Source of the DNA: Lysinibacillus sp. FSL M8-0337
GTDB taxonomy: Bacteria > Bacillota > Bacilli > Bacillales_A > Planococcaceae
Reading direction: 5' to 3'
Length of the DNA stretch: 64,000 bases
Assembly (NCBI RefSeq): GCF_038593855.1
Contig: NZ_CP151996.1
Location: forward strand, 1,612,001-1,676,000
The notes beneath the pieces are model-generated. The model was not told the DNA's origin. It made no database searches and was given only the letters and a program-made list of their open reading frames with translations. Position 1 is the stretch's first letter, and the number at the start of each line of letters is the position of its first letter. A program made the translations under genes and the position numbers. Shown piece after piece: positions 26,665 through 34,766 of the stretch.

Positions 26665-27291
26665 TTATAAATCTTCCATAATAGTTAGTATTTCGGCAGG
26701 AGTAAATACTTTATATTCGGGTTCTGCTGATTGAACAATCTCAATAGCATCATACCCCCAACCAACCCATATAATTGGAATACCTACTTTTTTGCATGCG
26801 ACAATATCACGTTGCTCATCCCCAATATATAAAACATCTGATGTTTTTAAATTGGCTTGTTTTAAATATTTTTTTATCACTTTATCTTTACCAAAAATTC
26901 GGCTCGAACATAGTACTTCGGAGACATGGTCGATACCATTAGTTTGTAAAAACGCCAAAATATTATCTTTTGAGTTGGAGGAAATAATGGCGATTGTATA
27001 TCCTTTCTTATCGAGTTCTTTTATGACATCTTTCATACCGTGAAATAGATGAACATCTTGTAATGATTGCTGATATAAGCGATAAAATTGCGGGAGTATA
27101 GTAGGTAGCTTGTGTAACGGGAAGTTAAATAATTTACTTCGTTCAGCAATCGATAATTTTTTTAGTGCATCAATATCTTCTAACTGTACTTCTTTGAATT
27201 CATGTTTTTTAGCAATCGTATTCCATACAGATGCAAACACTGCCGTGGAATCCGCAAGTGTGCCATCAAAATCAAATATAATATGTTTCAT
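26665..27291 (-). CDS. HAD-superfamily hydrolase, phosphoglycolate phosphatase-like
   Basis: A 208-residue cytoplasmic phosphatase. Motif I is FDFDGTLADS at residues 5-14, motif II is IAIISSNSKDN near residue 98, motif III contains the Lys in FGKDKVIKKYL, and motif IV is YIGDEQRDIVACKKVG. The helical cap sits after motif I, as in subfamily IA enzymes such as Gph/PpaX. ATG 27291 follows AAGGAGAA. Substrate unknown. It ends convergent with the VanW gene. Confidence 0.88.
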   Translation of the reverse strand: MKHIIFDFDGTLADSTAVFASVWNTIAKKHEFKEVQLEDIDALKKLSIAERSKLFNFPLHKLPTILPQFYRLYQQSLQDVHLFHGMKDVIKELDKKGYTIAIISSNSKDNILAFLQTNGIDHVSEVLCSSRIFGKDKVIKKYLKQANLKTSDVLYIGDEQRDIVACKKVGIPIIWVGWGYDAIEIVQSAEPEYKVFTPAEILTIMEDL

Positions 27292-27468
27292 TGTATTTTT
27301 CTCCTTAAAGGGTATTTGGCTTTACCATTAATAATACTTAAATCAATATAGTCATTCGTTCATGATGACATGAATGCGGAAAAAAAGAAATGAATTAGTA
27401 TACACTATCTGATTTTACATTATGAGAGGAAAGAATTATTTACCATTGCTTCTTCAGTATGAGGTAAA

Positions 27469-27849
27469 TTACTGCACTTGGTCTAATACTTTTGTGATAT
27501 ATTGTTTGATTTGTTTCTTGCTATAACCCATTACATAAGCTTCCATTATCATGTTTTTTATAGAAAGTTCGAGATGATGTAATTGGGTTTCGTCTAACCG
27601 TCGATTTGAACGAGCGATAACAGTTGCTTTCAAGCGATTTTCCATCTTGATAATCGCTTTTTTCTCAAGTTCACGATAGCTTTTTGAAACGGTATGTATA
27701 TTGATTCCTATATCTTGCGCCATATTTCTAATGGAAGGAAGCATTTCATTGTCTTGAATATGTCCTTTTGCAATCTGTTCAATTAGTTGATTGCCGACCT
27801 GCATATATAATAGCAATGGGCTATTGGTATCTATTTGAATAGGTAGCAT
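27469..27849 (-). CDS. GntR-family repressor, YtrA type
   Basis: A 126-residue regulator with an N-terminal GntR winged helix (YMQVGNQLIEQIAKGHI then LPSIRNMAQDIGINIHTVSKSYRELEKKAII) and only a short C-terminal helical tail, the size and layout of YtrA-subfamily regulators, which typically repress neighbouring ABC transporter operons. ATG 27849 follows AGGGGG. It is divergent from the YxlEFG-like operon at 28138, and two strong palindromes flank that operon's promoter. It is therefore the likely repressor, though which palindrome it binds is inference. Confidence 0.85.
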   Translation of the reverse strand: MLPIQIDTNSPLLLYMQVGNQLIEQIAKGHIQDNEMLPSIRNMAQDIGINIHTVSKSYRELEKKAIIKMENRLKATVIARSNRRLDETQLHHLELSIKNMIMEAYVMGYSKKQIKQYITKVLDQVQ

Positions 27850-27992
27850 AGTATTCCCCCTAAAATAAACAAATTTGGAATAGGCATAGTAGCAGTTTCT
27901 TTTTGCGTTTGACTAGTTTGAATTCTTATCGGGTGCATTTTCACGCGATTTTCTCCTTTTAACAATTTTGGCAGTAAAATTAATGTAAAATT

Positions 27993-28030
27993 TATTATCT
28001 ATAACGATAATATTATCATTATAGATAATA
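27993..28030. promoter_or_regulatory. 38-base near-perfect palindrome, probable operator
   Basis: Arms centred on 28011/28012 pair across 38 bases with a single mismatched position; half-sites read TATTATCTATAA and its complement, with an inner GATAATATTATC core. It directly abuts the -35 box of the promoter at 28031 and lies between the GntR gene and the ABC operon. This is the best candidate operator for the GntR repressor. Confidence 0.6.
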
Positions 28031-28058
28031 TTGACTGTAGCATAGCATTTAATAAAAT
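28031..28058 (+). promoter_or_regulatory. Sigma-A promoter of YxlEFG-like operon
   Basis: TTGACT (28031-28036), 16-base spacer, TAAAAT (28053-28058). It sits between two palindromes, which would let a repressor block it from either side. Confidence 0.6.
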
Positions 28059-28091
28059 AACAAGTGCAATTCCAAAAAATGTGTGTTAATG

Positions 28092-28113
28092 TTATCATTA
28101 TTAGTAATGATAA
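28092..28113. promoter_or_regulatory. Second palindrome, probable operator
   Basis: Perfect 9-base arms TTATCATTA and TAATGATAA around a TTAG spacer. It lies downstream of the promoter, just before the ribosome site of the first ABC-operon gene. It shares the TTATC/GATAA half-site with the palindrome at 27993-28030. Confidence 0.6.
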
Positions 28114-28137
28114 TGAATGTTGAGAGGAGCGTTTTTA

Positions 28138-28389
28138 TTGAAACTTCACTATGGGTTAGATGAATTGAATGACATTGATTGGTTGGCTGTATTACAGGTT
28201 ATATGGCCGTTTATGATGGTTGGCTTCATCCTTATCCTTGTTGCATTAATTGATTTGTATCGTCATCGAAAAGCAAGAACAAATGTTATGTTATGGACAA
28301 TCCTTATTTTATTTTTTAATACTATTGGTCCAATTTTATATTTCACTATTGGGCGAAAAGGAGCGAAACATCATGAAGTTAGAAATTAA
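28138..28389 (+). CDS. PLDc_N-domain small membrane protein, YxlE-like
   Basis: An 83-residue protein with two membrane helices (about residues 17-42 and 52-72) and the PLDc_N pattern ALIDLYRHRKAR...ILFFNTIGPILYFTIGRK. TTG 28138 is preferred because GAGAGG lies 10 bases upstream; ATG 28117 in the same frame precedes that site. Its end overlaps the start of the ATPase gene by 17 bases. It corresponds to YxlE of B. subtilis, where yxlEFG is part of the sigY operon; no sigma factor gene is present here. Confidence 0.8.
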   Translation: MKLHYGLDELNDIDWLAVLQVIWPFMMVGFILILVALIDLYRHRKARTNVMLWTILILFFNTIGPILYFTIGRKGAKHHEVRN

Positions 28390-29278
28390 AGAGGTGACTA
28401 AAACATTTAAAGCAAAGACAGCAGTCAATAATTTCTCGATGGTGGTTGAAACTGGACAATGTGTAGGGCTAATTGGACCTAATGGTGCTGGAAAGTCTAC
28501 GTTAATCAAAATTATTGCAGATATTTTAAATGCGGAAAAAGGAGAAGTCCTTCTAGATGGGAAAAAAATTAAAACCATGAAAAAAGAAATTGGTTACCTT
28601 CCACAATATCCTGATTTCTTTCATTGGATGACAGCTACAGAAACACTCTTTTTTATGGGACAGTTATCTGGCATAACAAAACAAGAGTTGGTGAAGGAAG
28701 TACCAGCTATTTTAACAAAAGTTGGGCTTATAAATGAACAACATGAGAAAGTTCAAACATTTTCTGGGGGAATGAAGCAAAGGCTTGGCATTGCCCAAAC
28801 ACTGTTACATAAGCCATCTTTTATTGTCATGGATGAGCCTGTATCGGCATTAGATCCAATAGGCAGAAGAGAGGTCTTAAATTTAATACAAGAAATTAAA
28901 CATGAAACGACTATTCTATTATCTACTCATATTTTAGGGGATGCAGAAGAAATATGTGAACGCTTTGTCATTATGAAACAAGGTAAGAAAATTGAGGATA
29001 CGACATTAGATAAATTAACTAACAATCACGAAGCGGTTGTGCATCTTGAATTGGCATCACATAATATGCTTTGGGTGCAAATCATTGAAAAGCTCCCATA
29101 TGTTAAGAATGTTGAAGTATTAGGCAAGAAGGCGAAGATTACCCTCGATAATATTCAGCAAAATAAAGATAGGTTGATTCGTGATGCAATGGACAACAAC
29201 ATGGATATCGTTAAATTTGAAGTTGGAAGCAGTGAGACGTTAGAAGATATCTTTTTAAAAATGGTGGTGAGTGTATGA
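28373..29278 (+). CDS. ABC transporter ATPase, YxlF-like
   Basis: A 301-residue ATPase with Walker A GPNGAGKST near residue 38, signature FSGGMKQRLGIAQTLL, Walker B IVMDEPVSALDP and H-loop LSTHILGDAEEI. ATG 28373 follows AAAAGGAG. It overlaps both neighbours (17 bases with the PLDc_N gene; ATGA with the permease), showing tight translational coupling. Substrate unknown; the GntR/ABC arrangement often responds to cell-wall stress. Confidence 0.9.
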   Translation: MKLEIKEVTKTFKAKTAVNNFSMVVETGQCVGLIGPNGAGKSTLIKIIADILNAEKGEVLLDGKKIKTMKKEIGYLPQYPDFFHWMTATETLFFMGQLSGITKQELVKEVPAILTKVGLINEQHEKVQTFSGGMKQRLGIAQTLLHKPSFIVMDEPVSALDPIGRREVLNLIQEIKHETTILLSTHILGDAEEICERFVIMKQGKKIEDTTLDKLTNNHEAVVHLELASHNMLWVQIIEKLPYVKNVEVLGKKAKITLDNIQQNKDRLIRDAMDNNMDIVKFEVGSSETLEDIFLKMVVSV

Positions 29279-30063
29279 CACCTTTATATATTTTAACGAA
29301 AAAAGAGTATGTACAAATGTTTCGAGAGTTTAAGATCCTTTGGTTACCTCTTGTTTTTATGTTTTTAGGCGCAACACAACCAGTGGTTACATACTATTTA
29401 CCTTCAATTTTAGCAGCGCTCGGCGGAAATCAAGGCATTACGATTGATCCTGCAATCATGCAACAGGATGGAGCACAAGTAATGGCGGCAACTCTAGGCT
29501 CCCAATTTGATCAGTTGGGCATTATGGTAATTGTTATTGCCATAATGGGTATAATTCAATCAGATAAAGCGAATGGGATGCTTGATTTTATATTAACAAG
29601 ACCTGTAAAGGTAGGATCCTATATCGGTGGAAAGCTTTTTTCTAATTTCTCATTTGTAGCGCTTAGTGTGACATTTGGCTATTTTGTATCTTACGTTTAT
29701 GTAAATTTCTTGTTTAGTAATATTCCATTTTTTACGCTGATATTAGCGCTTGGATTTTACTTAGTATGGGTACTTTTTATGATTTCTTTTACTTCGATGA
29801 TCAGTACTATTTTTAATGGGCAGGGCGTTATAGCTTTAATTAGTATCGTTTGCTTGCTATTGTTGAAAATCATTAGTGGTTTACATCCAATAATTGATTT
29901 AGTGAATCCTGCTGGCATGAGTCAACAGGCAATGATGGTATTAATAACAGGTTCAATAGATTCACAACTATATGGAAATATGGTGATAACGTTCATATGG
30001 ATTACTTTAACTGTAACAATTTCGCACTATTGGATTTCAAGGAAGAAATACCATAAAAATTAA
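29275..30063 (+). CDS. ABC-2 type permease, YxlG-like
   Basis: A 262-residue membrane protein with six hydrophobic helices and the ABC-2 segment DKANGMLDFILTRPVKVGSYIGGKLFSN near residues 95-122. It overlaps the ATPase stop by four bases (ATGA) and ends the operon. I see no clear terminator before the riboswitch that begins about 110 bases later. Confidence 0.88.
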   Translation: MTPLYILTKKEYVQMFREFKILWLPLVFMFLGATQPVVTYYLPSILAALGGNQGITIDPAIMQQDGAQVMAATLGSQFDQLGIMVIVIAIMGIIQSDKANGMLDFILTRPVKVGSYIGGKLFSNFSFVALSVTFGYFVSYVYVNFLFSNIPFFTLILALGFYLVWVLFMISFTSMISTIFNGQGVIALISIVCLLLLKIISGLHPIIDLVNPAGMSQQAMMVLITGSIDSQLYGNMVITFIWITLTVTISHYWISRKKYHKN

Positions 30064-30174
30064 TAGAGTATAGCTTTTTTTGGCAAAAATAAGTAATCAG
30101 CATGCGTGCATTAAAAAATTTTAGGTGGATAATCTATTAAAATAATGTTATCGTATGAAGTAACTAAATAATAT

Positions 30175-30294
30175 ATCCTTCAGGGTAGGGTGAAATTCCC
30201 AATCGGCGGTGATGAAGTAATTCAAAGTCCGTGAGCGCAAGCTGATTTGGTGCAAATCCAAAACCGACAGTTACAGTCTGGATGGGAGAAGGAT
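30175..30294 (+). ncRNA. FMN riboswitch (RFN element), first copy
   Basis: The conserved RFN blocks are all present in order: AGGGTAGGGTGAAATTCCC, AATCGGCGGTGATGAAG, AGTCCGTGAGCGCAAGCTGA, GGTGCAAATCCAAAACCGAC and AGTCTGGATGGGAGAAGG. P1 is closed by ATCCTTC/GAAGGAT. It binds FMN and turns off riboflavin synthesis. It is followed by its own terminator at 30362 and then by a second aptamer. Confidence 0.95.
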
Positions 30295-30361
30295 GAAAGT
30301 ATAAGCTTTTTAAATTCGTATGACTTTAAAAGGTCTATTTGGCTACGCTTATATGAAATAT

Positions 30362-30396
30362 AACTTCCCATCGCTTCTGTTGGGAAGTTTTTTATT
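30362..30396 (+). terminator. Terminator of first FMN riboswitch
   Basis: Perfect 9-base stem (AACTTCCCA/TGGGAAGTT) with a 10-base loop and a T run, 67 bases after the first aptamer. It is the expected expression platform. Confidence 0.85.
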
Positions 30397-30420
30397 TAGG
30401 GAAAAAATTGAATAGGTATC

Positions 30421-30542
30421 TGTTCTTCGGGGTAGGGTGAAATTCCCAATCGGCGGTGATGAAGCAATTCAAAGTCCGTGAGCGCAAGCTGATTTGGTGC
30501 AAATCCAAAACCGACAGTGATAGTCTGGATGGGAGAAGAACA
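30421..30542 (+). ncRNA. FMN riboswitch (RFN element), second copy
   Basis: A second complete RFN aptamer, nearly identical to the first in all core blocks; only a few positions differ (for example GAAGCAATTC instead of GAAGTAATTC, and GTGATAGT instead of GTTACAGT). Its P1 differs and has compensated (TGTTCTTC/GAAGAACA). Its own terminator lies at 30618. Both copies precede ribE. Confidence 0.95.
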
Positions 30543-30617
30543 ATAAGATGGTAGCCTGTGGAAAATTTTTGTATCCACTAGGTTTATTTCGTGACGTCTT
30601 ATGTATAAGTACTCCCA

Positions 30618-30646
30618 AACCCCTTTTATGCTAAAGGGGTTTTTTC
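30618..30646 (+). terminator. Terminator of second FMN riboswitch
   Basis: Nine-base stem (AACCCCTTT/AAAGGGGTT) followed by six Ts, 75 bases after the second aptamer and 86 bases before ribE. Confidence 0.85.
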
Positions 30647-30731
30647 TTTGTTTTGGTCATAAAAAATGGAGGGGGGATTAACATAACTATCAAAAGGTTT
30701 ACGACATAGGGTTGAGAAAGTAGGTGGAAAA

Positions 30732-31370
30732 ATGTTTACAGGTATTATTGAGGATATTGGCACAGTAAAAACCTTGCAAAGCGATAGGCAAAGTATGGAA
30801 ATAACAGTGATTTCGCCCAAAATAGTGGCGGATGTGAAGCTCGGGGATAGTATAGCCGTTAATGGGGTTTGTTTGACAGTAACTCATTACAATGACCAAG
30901 AGCTGACAATGGATGTAATGCCTGAAACAGTGAAAGCGACGAATTTACAGCAATTAACTGTTGGTCATGCAGTCAATTTAGAGCGTGCAATGCCAGCCAA
31001 TGGACGATTTGGTGGCCATTTTGTTTCAGGTCATGTAGATGGTGTAGGGAAAATTATACGCAAACGCCCAATGGCAAATGCGGTCTATATTGATATCGAA
31101 CTTTCAGAGGACTTAACTAGCTATTGTATTCCTAAAGGTTCAATCACAATTGATGGAACGAGTTTAACGCTCTTTCATGTTGAAAAAAACAGTGTCACAG
31201 TATCGCTTATTCCACACACATACAAAGAAACCGTACTAGGTGTTAAAAATGTTGGGGCACTGGTCAATATTGAAACCGATTTAGTAGGCAAATACATTAT
31301 TCACCAGTTAAAGGGTGGTCTGCAATCGTCAACCATTACAAAAGATTACTTAGCGAAGCATGGTTTTTAA
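30732..31370 (+). CDS. ribE: Riboflavin synthase
   Basis: Makes riboflavin from two molecules of 6,7-dimethyl-8-ribityllumazine. The 212-residue protein has the two tandem lumazine-binding domains: MFTGIIEDIG at the start with GVCLTV near residue 47 and GGHFVSGHVDGVG near residue 95, then the second-domain repeat with SITIDGTSLT. Length matches trimeric riboflavin synthases (B. subtilis RibE). ATG 30732 follows AGGTGG. It is the first gene behind the tandem riboswitches; ribD, which usually leads this operon in Bacillus, is missing. Confidence 0.95.
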   Translation: MFTGIIEDIGTVKTLQSDRQSMEITVISPKIVADVKLGDSIAVNGVCLTVTHYNDQELTMDVMPETVKATNLQQLTVGHAVNLERAMPANGRFGGHFVSGHVDGVGKIIRKRPMANAVYIDIELSEDLTSYCIPKGSITIDGTSLTLFHVEKNSVTVSLIPHTYKETVLGVKNVGALVNIETDLVGKYIIHQLKGGLQSSTITKDYLAKHGF

Positions 31371-31426
31371 CCTGCTATAGAAAGAAAAAAACATACATTG
31401 AAAGTCAAATCTATTAGGAGGTGGCA

Positions 31427-32059
31427 ATGTTGCTACATTCAATTGAAGAAGCAATTGCCGATTTAAAACAGGGCAATATGATTGTTGTTGTGGATGATGA
31501 AGACCGTGAAAATGAAGGAGATCTACTGGCCCTTGCAGAGTTTATGTCACCAGAAACGATTAATTTCATGGCAACATATGGAAGAGGTCTTATTTGTACA
31601 CCTATTTCACAGCAGCTCGCACAAAAATTAGCGTTACAGCCAATGGTCATAAATAACACCGATAATCACCAAACAGCGTTTACTGTCAGTATTGACTATA
31701 AAGAGACAACAACAGGCATTAGTGCTTTTGAACGTGCTTTGACGATTCAAAAAATGCTAGTGTCACATGCACAAGCATCGGATTTCCGTCGACCTGGACA
31801 TGTTTTTCCGCTAATTGCGAAAGAAAATGGGGTATTAGAGCGCCGAGGACATACGGAGGCTACTATCGATTTAGCAAAACTTTGCAACAGTGTACAAGCT
31901 GGCGTGATATGTGAAATTATGGGCGATAATGGAGAAATGCTGCGCTTTGATGAGTTAGTCAAATATGCACAAAAACATAAATTAAAAATGATTTCGATTG
32001 ACGCATTAGCAACATATCGTCGTCAACATATGCAAATAGAAAATTCACTTACTATGTAA
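31427..32059 (+). CDS. ribB: 3,4-dihydroxy-2-butanone 4-phosphate synthase, single domain
   Basis: Converts ribulose 5-phosphate to the four-carbon unit of riboflavin. Signatures: [14 protein letters not shown] near residue 23, [13 protein letters not shown], the RRPGHVFPL block, [12 protein letters not shown] and [11 protein letters not shown]. The protein is 210 residues, so it lacks the GTP cyclohydrolase II half that makes B. subtilis RibBA about 400 residues. ATG 31427 was chosen since the earlier GTG overlaps the ribosome site GGAGG. It ends 14 bases before ribH, leaving no trace of the second domain in between. Confidence 0.93.
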   Translation: MLLHSIEEAIADLKQGNMIVVVDDEDRENEGDLLALAEFMSPETINFMATYGRGLICTPISQQLAQKLALQPMVINNTDNHQTAFTVSIDYKETTTGISAFERALTIQKMLVSHAQASDFRRPGHVFPLIAKENGVLERRGHTEATIDLAKLCNSVQAGVICEIMGDNGEMLRFDELVKYAQKHKLKMISIDALATYRRQHMQIENSLTM

Positions 32060-32073
32060 AAGAGGAGAATGAA

Positions 32074-32544
32074 ATGATGGGAAAAACATTTGAAGCACAA
32101 TTAATTGGCAATGATTTAAAAATAGCGGTGGTTGTTGGTCGTTTTAATGAATTTATAACAAGTAAATTATTAAGTGGTGCATTAGATGGGCTAAAGCGTC
32201 ATGGTGTAGACGATGATTTAATAGATGTTGCGTGGGTGCCAGGTGCATTTGAAGTACCGTTTATCGCAAAGCAACTAGCTGAAACGAAAAAATATGATGC
32301 CATTATAGGTTTGGGTACAGTTATTCGTGGCTCTACAACACATTATGATTATGTGTGTAACGAATCAGCTAAAGGCATTGCAAACGTATCGCTTTCGACA
32401 AATGTACCAGTTATTTTTGGGATTGTCACAACGGAAAATATTGAGCAAGCGATTGAACGTGCTGGAACAAAATCTGGCAATAAAGGTTATGACGCAGCGA
32501 TGTCCGCAATTGAAATGGCTAATTTACAAAAAATGATTGGCTAA
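32074..32544 (+). CDS. ribH: 6,7-dimethyl-8-ribityllumazine synthase
   Basis: A 156-residue enzyme catalysing the penultimate step of riboflavin synthesis, expected to form a 60-subunit capsid. Motifs: [26 protein letters not shown] near residue 20, [16 protein letters not shown], and the catalytic [17 protein letters not shown] with its His. Ribosome site AGAGGAG; the start may be ATG 32074 or 32077. It is the last gene of ribE-ribB-ribH. Confidence 0.95.
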   Translation: MMGKTFEAQLIGNDLKIAVVVGRFNEFITSKLLSGALDGLKRHGVDDDLIDVAWVPGAFEVPFIAKQLAETKKYDAIIGLGTVIRGSTTHYDYVCNESAKGIANVSLSTNVPVIFGIVTTENIEQAIERAGTKSGNKGYDAAMSAIEMANLQKMIG

Positions 32545-32678
32545 AAGGATATCTATATTTAGAATTAATGAATTATCTCACTAGTGTAAGATTTATTGCA
32601 TAATTTTTTGGACATTGGGAAATATATGTTTATAAGTATTTTAGTAAAATAATTTGTTTGAATTTGGTTCAGTAGGAG

Positions 32679-34139
32679 ATGAGGAATATTCAATCAATAG
32701 AACAAGAAATCGAATTGAAAATGTTGAAAGAATTATTTCAACGCTCTGCTGACGTAATTTTTCAATCCTTTACCTTTCAACAACATCATGTTTATTTTAT
32801 TACATGTGAGTCGATGGTCGATCCGTTTTTATTGAATAAGGTCATTATCGATCGAGTTCAATCTTTGTTTGAAGACAGCTCTGTAAAATTATTAGAGGAA
32901 AAAATAAAAAACGATTTACACATTCCTAATCTTCAAAAAGTAACAAATTTAGATGATGCTATTACGCGTGTCTATTCAGGGTTTGTTTTGCTTTACTTTG
33001 AAGGGGAAAAAATTTTATTTTCAAGTAAAATTACTAAAAAACCAAATCGAAATCCTGAAGAAACAAAGCAAGAACTAGTGGTAAAAGGGCCGAGAGATGA
33101 TTTTATAGAAGATGTCTTTATTAATGTGGCCTTAATTCGTAAGCGCTTGCCTACAAATTCCCTATGCGTGGAAACGGTGGAAGTCGGAAAGCGCTCTAAA
33201 ACGACAGTAGCTGTTCTGTACATGGGTGATATAACCGACAAAGCAATGGTTACTGAAATAAAAAAACAATTAAATAAAATTAATACAGACGTTGTCTTTA
33301 GTGGCGATATAATGATGGAAAGTGTGGAAAAAACCGCAAAAATTTTGCCGCGACATGATTATACAGGTCGGCCAGATTTTGCAATACAAGCGCTAAGCAG
33401 AGGACGGATTCTTCTTTTTGTCGATGGTGTATCTTACGCAATCATTACGCCACCTAATAATTTTTTACTTTTTAAATCAGGTGAGGATAACGATTATCCA
33501 ACTATAGTCGGTGCATTAGAGCGACTGTTACGAATCGTAGGTATATTAATAAGTATGCTTTTACCCGGTTTTTGGCTAGCCTTATCGACTTATCATCAAG
33601 AGCAGATGCCTATACTACTGTTAGCGACGGTTGTCCAATCACGTACTGGTTTGCCTTTTCCTACGATATTGGAAATATTACTAATGTTATTTATGTTTGA
33701 AATATTTCGCGAAGCAAATCTACGCTTACCGTCTATTTTAAGCGGAACCATGAGTGTTGTAGGGGGACTAATCATCGGAGATGCGGCAATCAAGGCAGGG
33801 ATAACGAGCCCTTCCATGATCGTCGTAATTGCTATCTCAAGTATTGCAGCCTATACTCTTGTCAATCAATCCTTTGTAACTGCAATGAGTATTTTCCGTT
33901 TATTTGTTATCTTAATGGCCGCTTTCTTTGGTTTATTTGGTTTCTTTTTGTCCCTGTTTTTCATTCTTATTTACTTTGCGAATATCCGTGTATTAGGCGT
34001 TCCGTACTTAAATATTGGTGCCAATTTAAACTGGTCCGATACCAAGAAAACTTTAATACGTCTATCGCCAAAAGGATATAGTAAACGACCAAAATTTTTA
34101 CATCCTCAAGATGAGACAAGAACATCGAGCAAAAATTAG
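32679..34139 (+). CDS. GerA-type spore germination protein (A subunit), orphan
   Basis: A 486-residue membrane protein of the germinant-receptor A-subunit family. Residues ~1-285 are the soluble domain, with the conserved VKGPRDDFIEDVFINVALIRKRL near 135 and PRHDYTGRPDFAIQALSRGRILLFVDG near 225. Five or so helices follow, with PGFWLALSTYHQEQMP and the GLPFPTILEILLMLFMFEIFREANLRLP block. The start is uncertain: ATG 32679 touches its AGGAG site directly. GerA operons normally carry B (permease) and C (lipoprotein) subunits; neither is here. It probably acts in the spore inner membrane with subunits encoded elsewhere. Confidence 0.88.
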   Translation: MRNIQSIEQEIELKMLKELFQRSADVIFQSFTFQQHHVYFITCESMVDPFLLNKVIIDRVQSLFEDSSVKLLEEKIKNDLHIPNLQKVTNLDDAITRVYSGFVLLYFEGEKILFSSKITKKPNRNPEETKQELVVKGPRDDFIEDVFINVALIRKRLPTNSLCVETVEVGKRSKTTVAVLYMGDITDKAMVTEIKKQLNKINTDVVFSGDIMMESVEKTAKILPRHDYTGRPDFAIQALSRGRILLFVDGVSYAIITPPNNFLLFKSGEDNDYPTIVGALERLLRIVGILISMLLPGFWLALSTYHQEQMPILLLATVVQSRTGLPFPTILEILLMLFMFEIFREANLRLPSILSGTMSVVGGLIIGDAAIKAGITSPSMIVVIAISSIAAYTLVNQSFVTAMSIFRLFVILMAAFFGLFGFFLSLFFILIYFANIRVLGVPYLNIGANLNWSDTKKTLIRLSPKGYSKRPKFLHPQDETRTSSKN

Positions 34140-34313
34140 AACATTACATCTATCGCTTGTGCTGTGCTTAAAATCGTCTTCACAGATTATGTCGAAGTTA
34201 TTTTTAAGCTTTACTTGTAAAAACCTTTTGATTGGACAAAATACAAAGTGAAGAGTATAGATTAGATTTTCCATTCTATACTTTTCAAGACCAATCACAA
34301 GGGGTGGATAGTT

Positions 34314-34547
34314 ATGCCGAATGTCCAAGTTAGCTGTGCAGTATCAAATTGTGTGTTCCATGCCAAAGGTAATTATTGCGGAGCTGAAAAAATTGCAATT
34401 GACATGGATAAACGTAATACGAACAAACGTGATGCGGAATTTGCTTCTGACTTTGAGTTGCATACAATGTCAGAAGAAGCAGCAGCCATTCAATCATCCG
34501 ATACGTGTTGTAAAACATTCAGATCGAAAGAAAAAAACTTTAGATAA
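34314..34547 (+). CDS. DUF1540 cysteine-rich protein
   Basis: A 77-residue protein with the DUF1540 layout: VSCAVSNCVFHAKGNYCGAEKIAID at the start and SDTCCKTF near the end. The ordered cysteines suggest metal binding. DUF1540 genes are common in spore formers and several are made during sporulation, so its place next to a germination gene is sensible. Start ATG 34314 follows AAGGGGTGG. Confidence 0.8.
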   Translation: MPNVQVSCAVSNCVFHAKGNYCGAEKIAIDMDKRNTNKRDAEFASDFELHTMSEEAAAIQSSDTCCKTFRSKEKNFR

Positions 34548-34643
34548 TGAGTATCGTTTATTTTGGACAATGTAAATAAAGACAATATCTTTATTTCACC
34601 AAAATAATTTATCTTTACCTTTTCTACTGATTTGGTCACGTTA

Positions 34644-34679
34644 AAGGTTGTCTTCCTATTAGGAAGACAACTTTTTTTA
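34644..34679 (+). terminator. Terminator after DUF1540 gene
   Basis: Perfect 11-base stem (GTTGTCTTCCT/AGGAAGACAAC) with a 3-base loop and seven Ts. Confidence 0.9.
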
Positions 34680-34766
34680 TTCCTTTTATAATTCTCTTGA
34701 CCTTCCAGTTACTTGAAGGATTACGATGATACAGAAGTCACAATAGGCAGTATGGGAGGTATTTCA

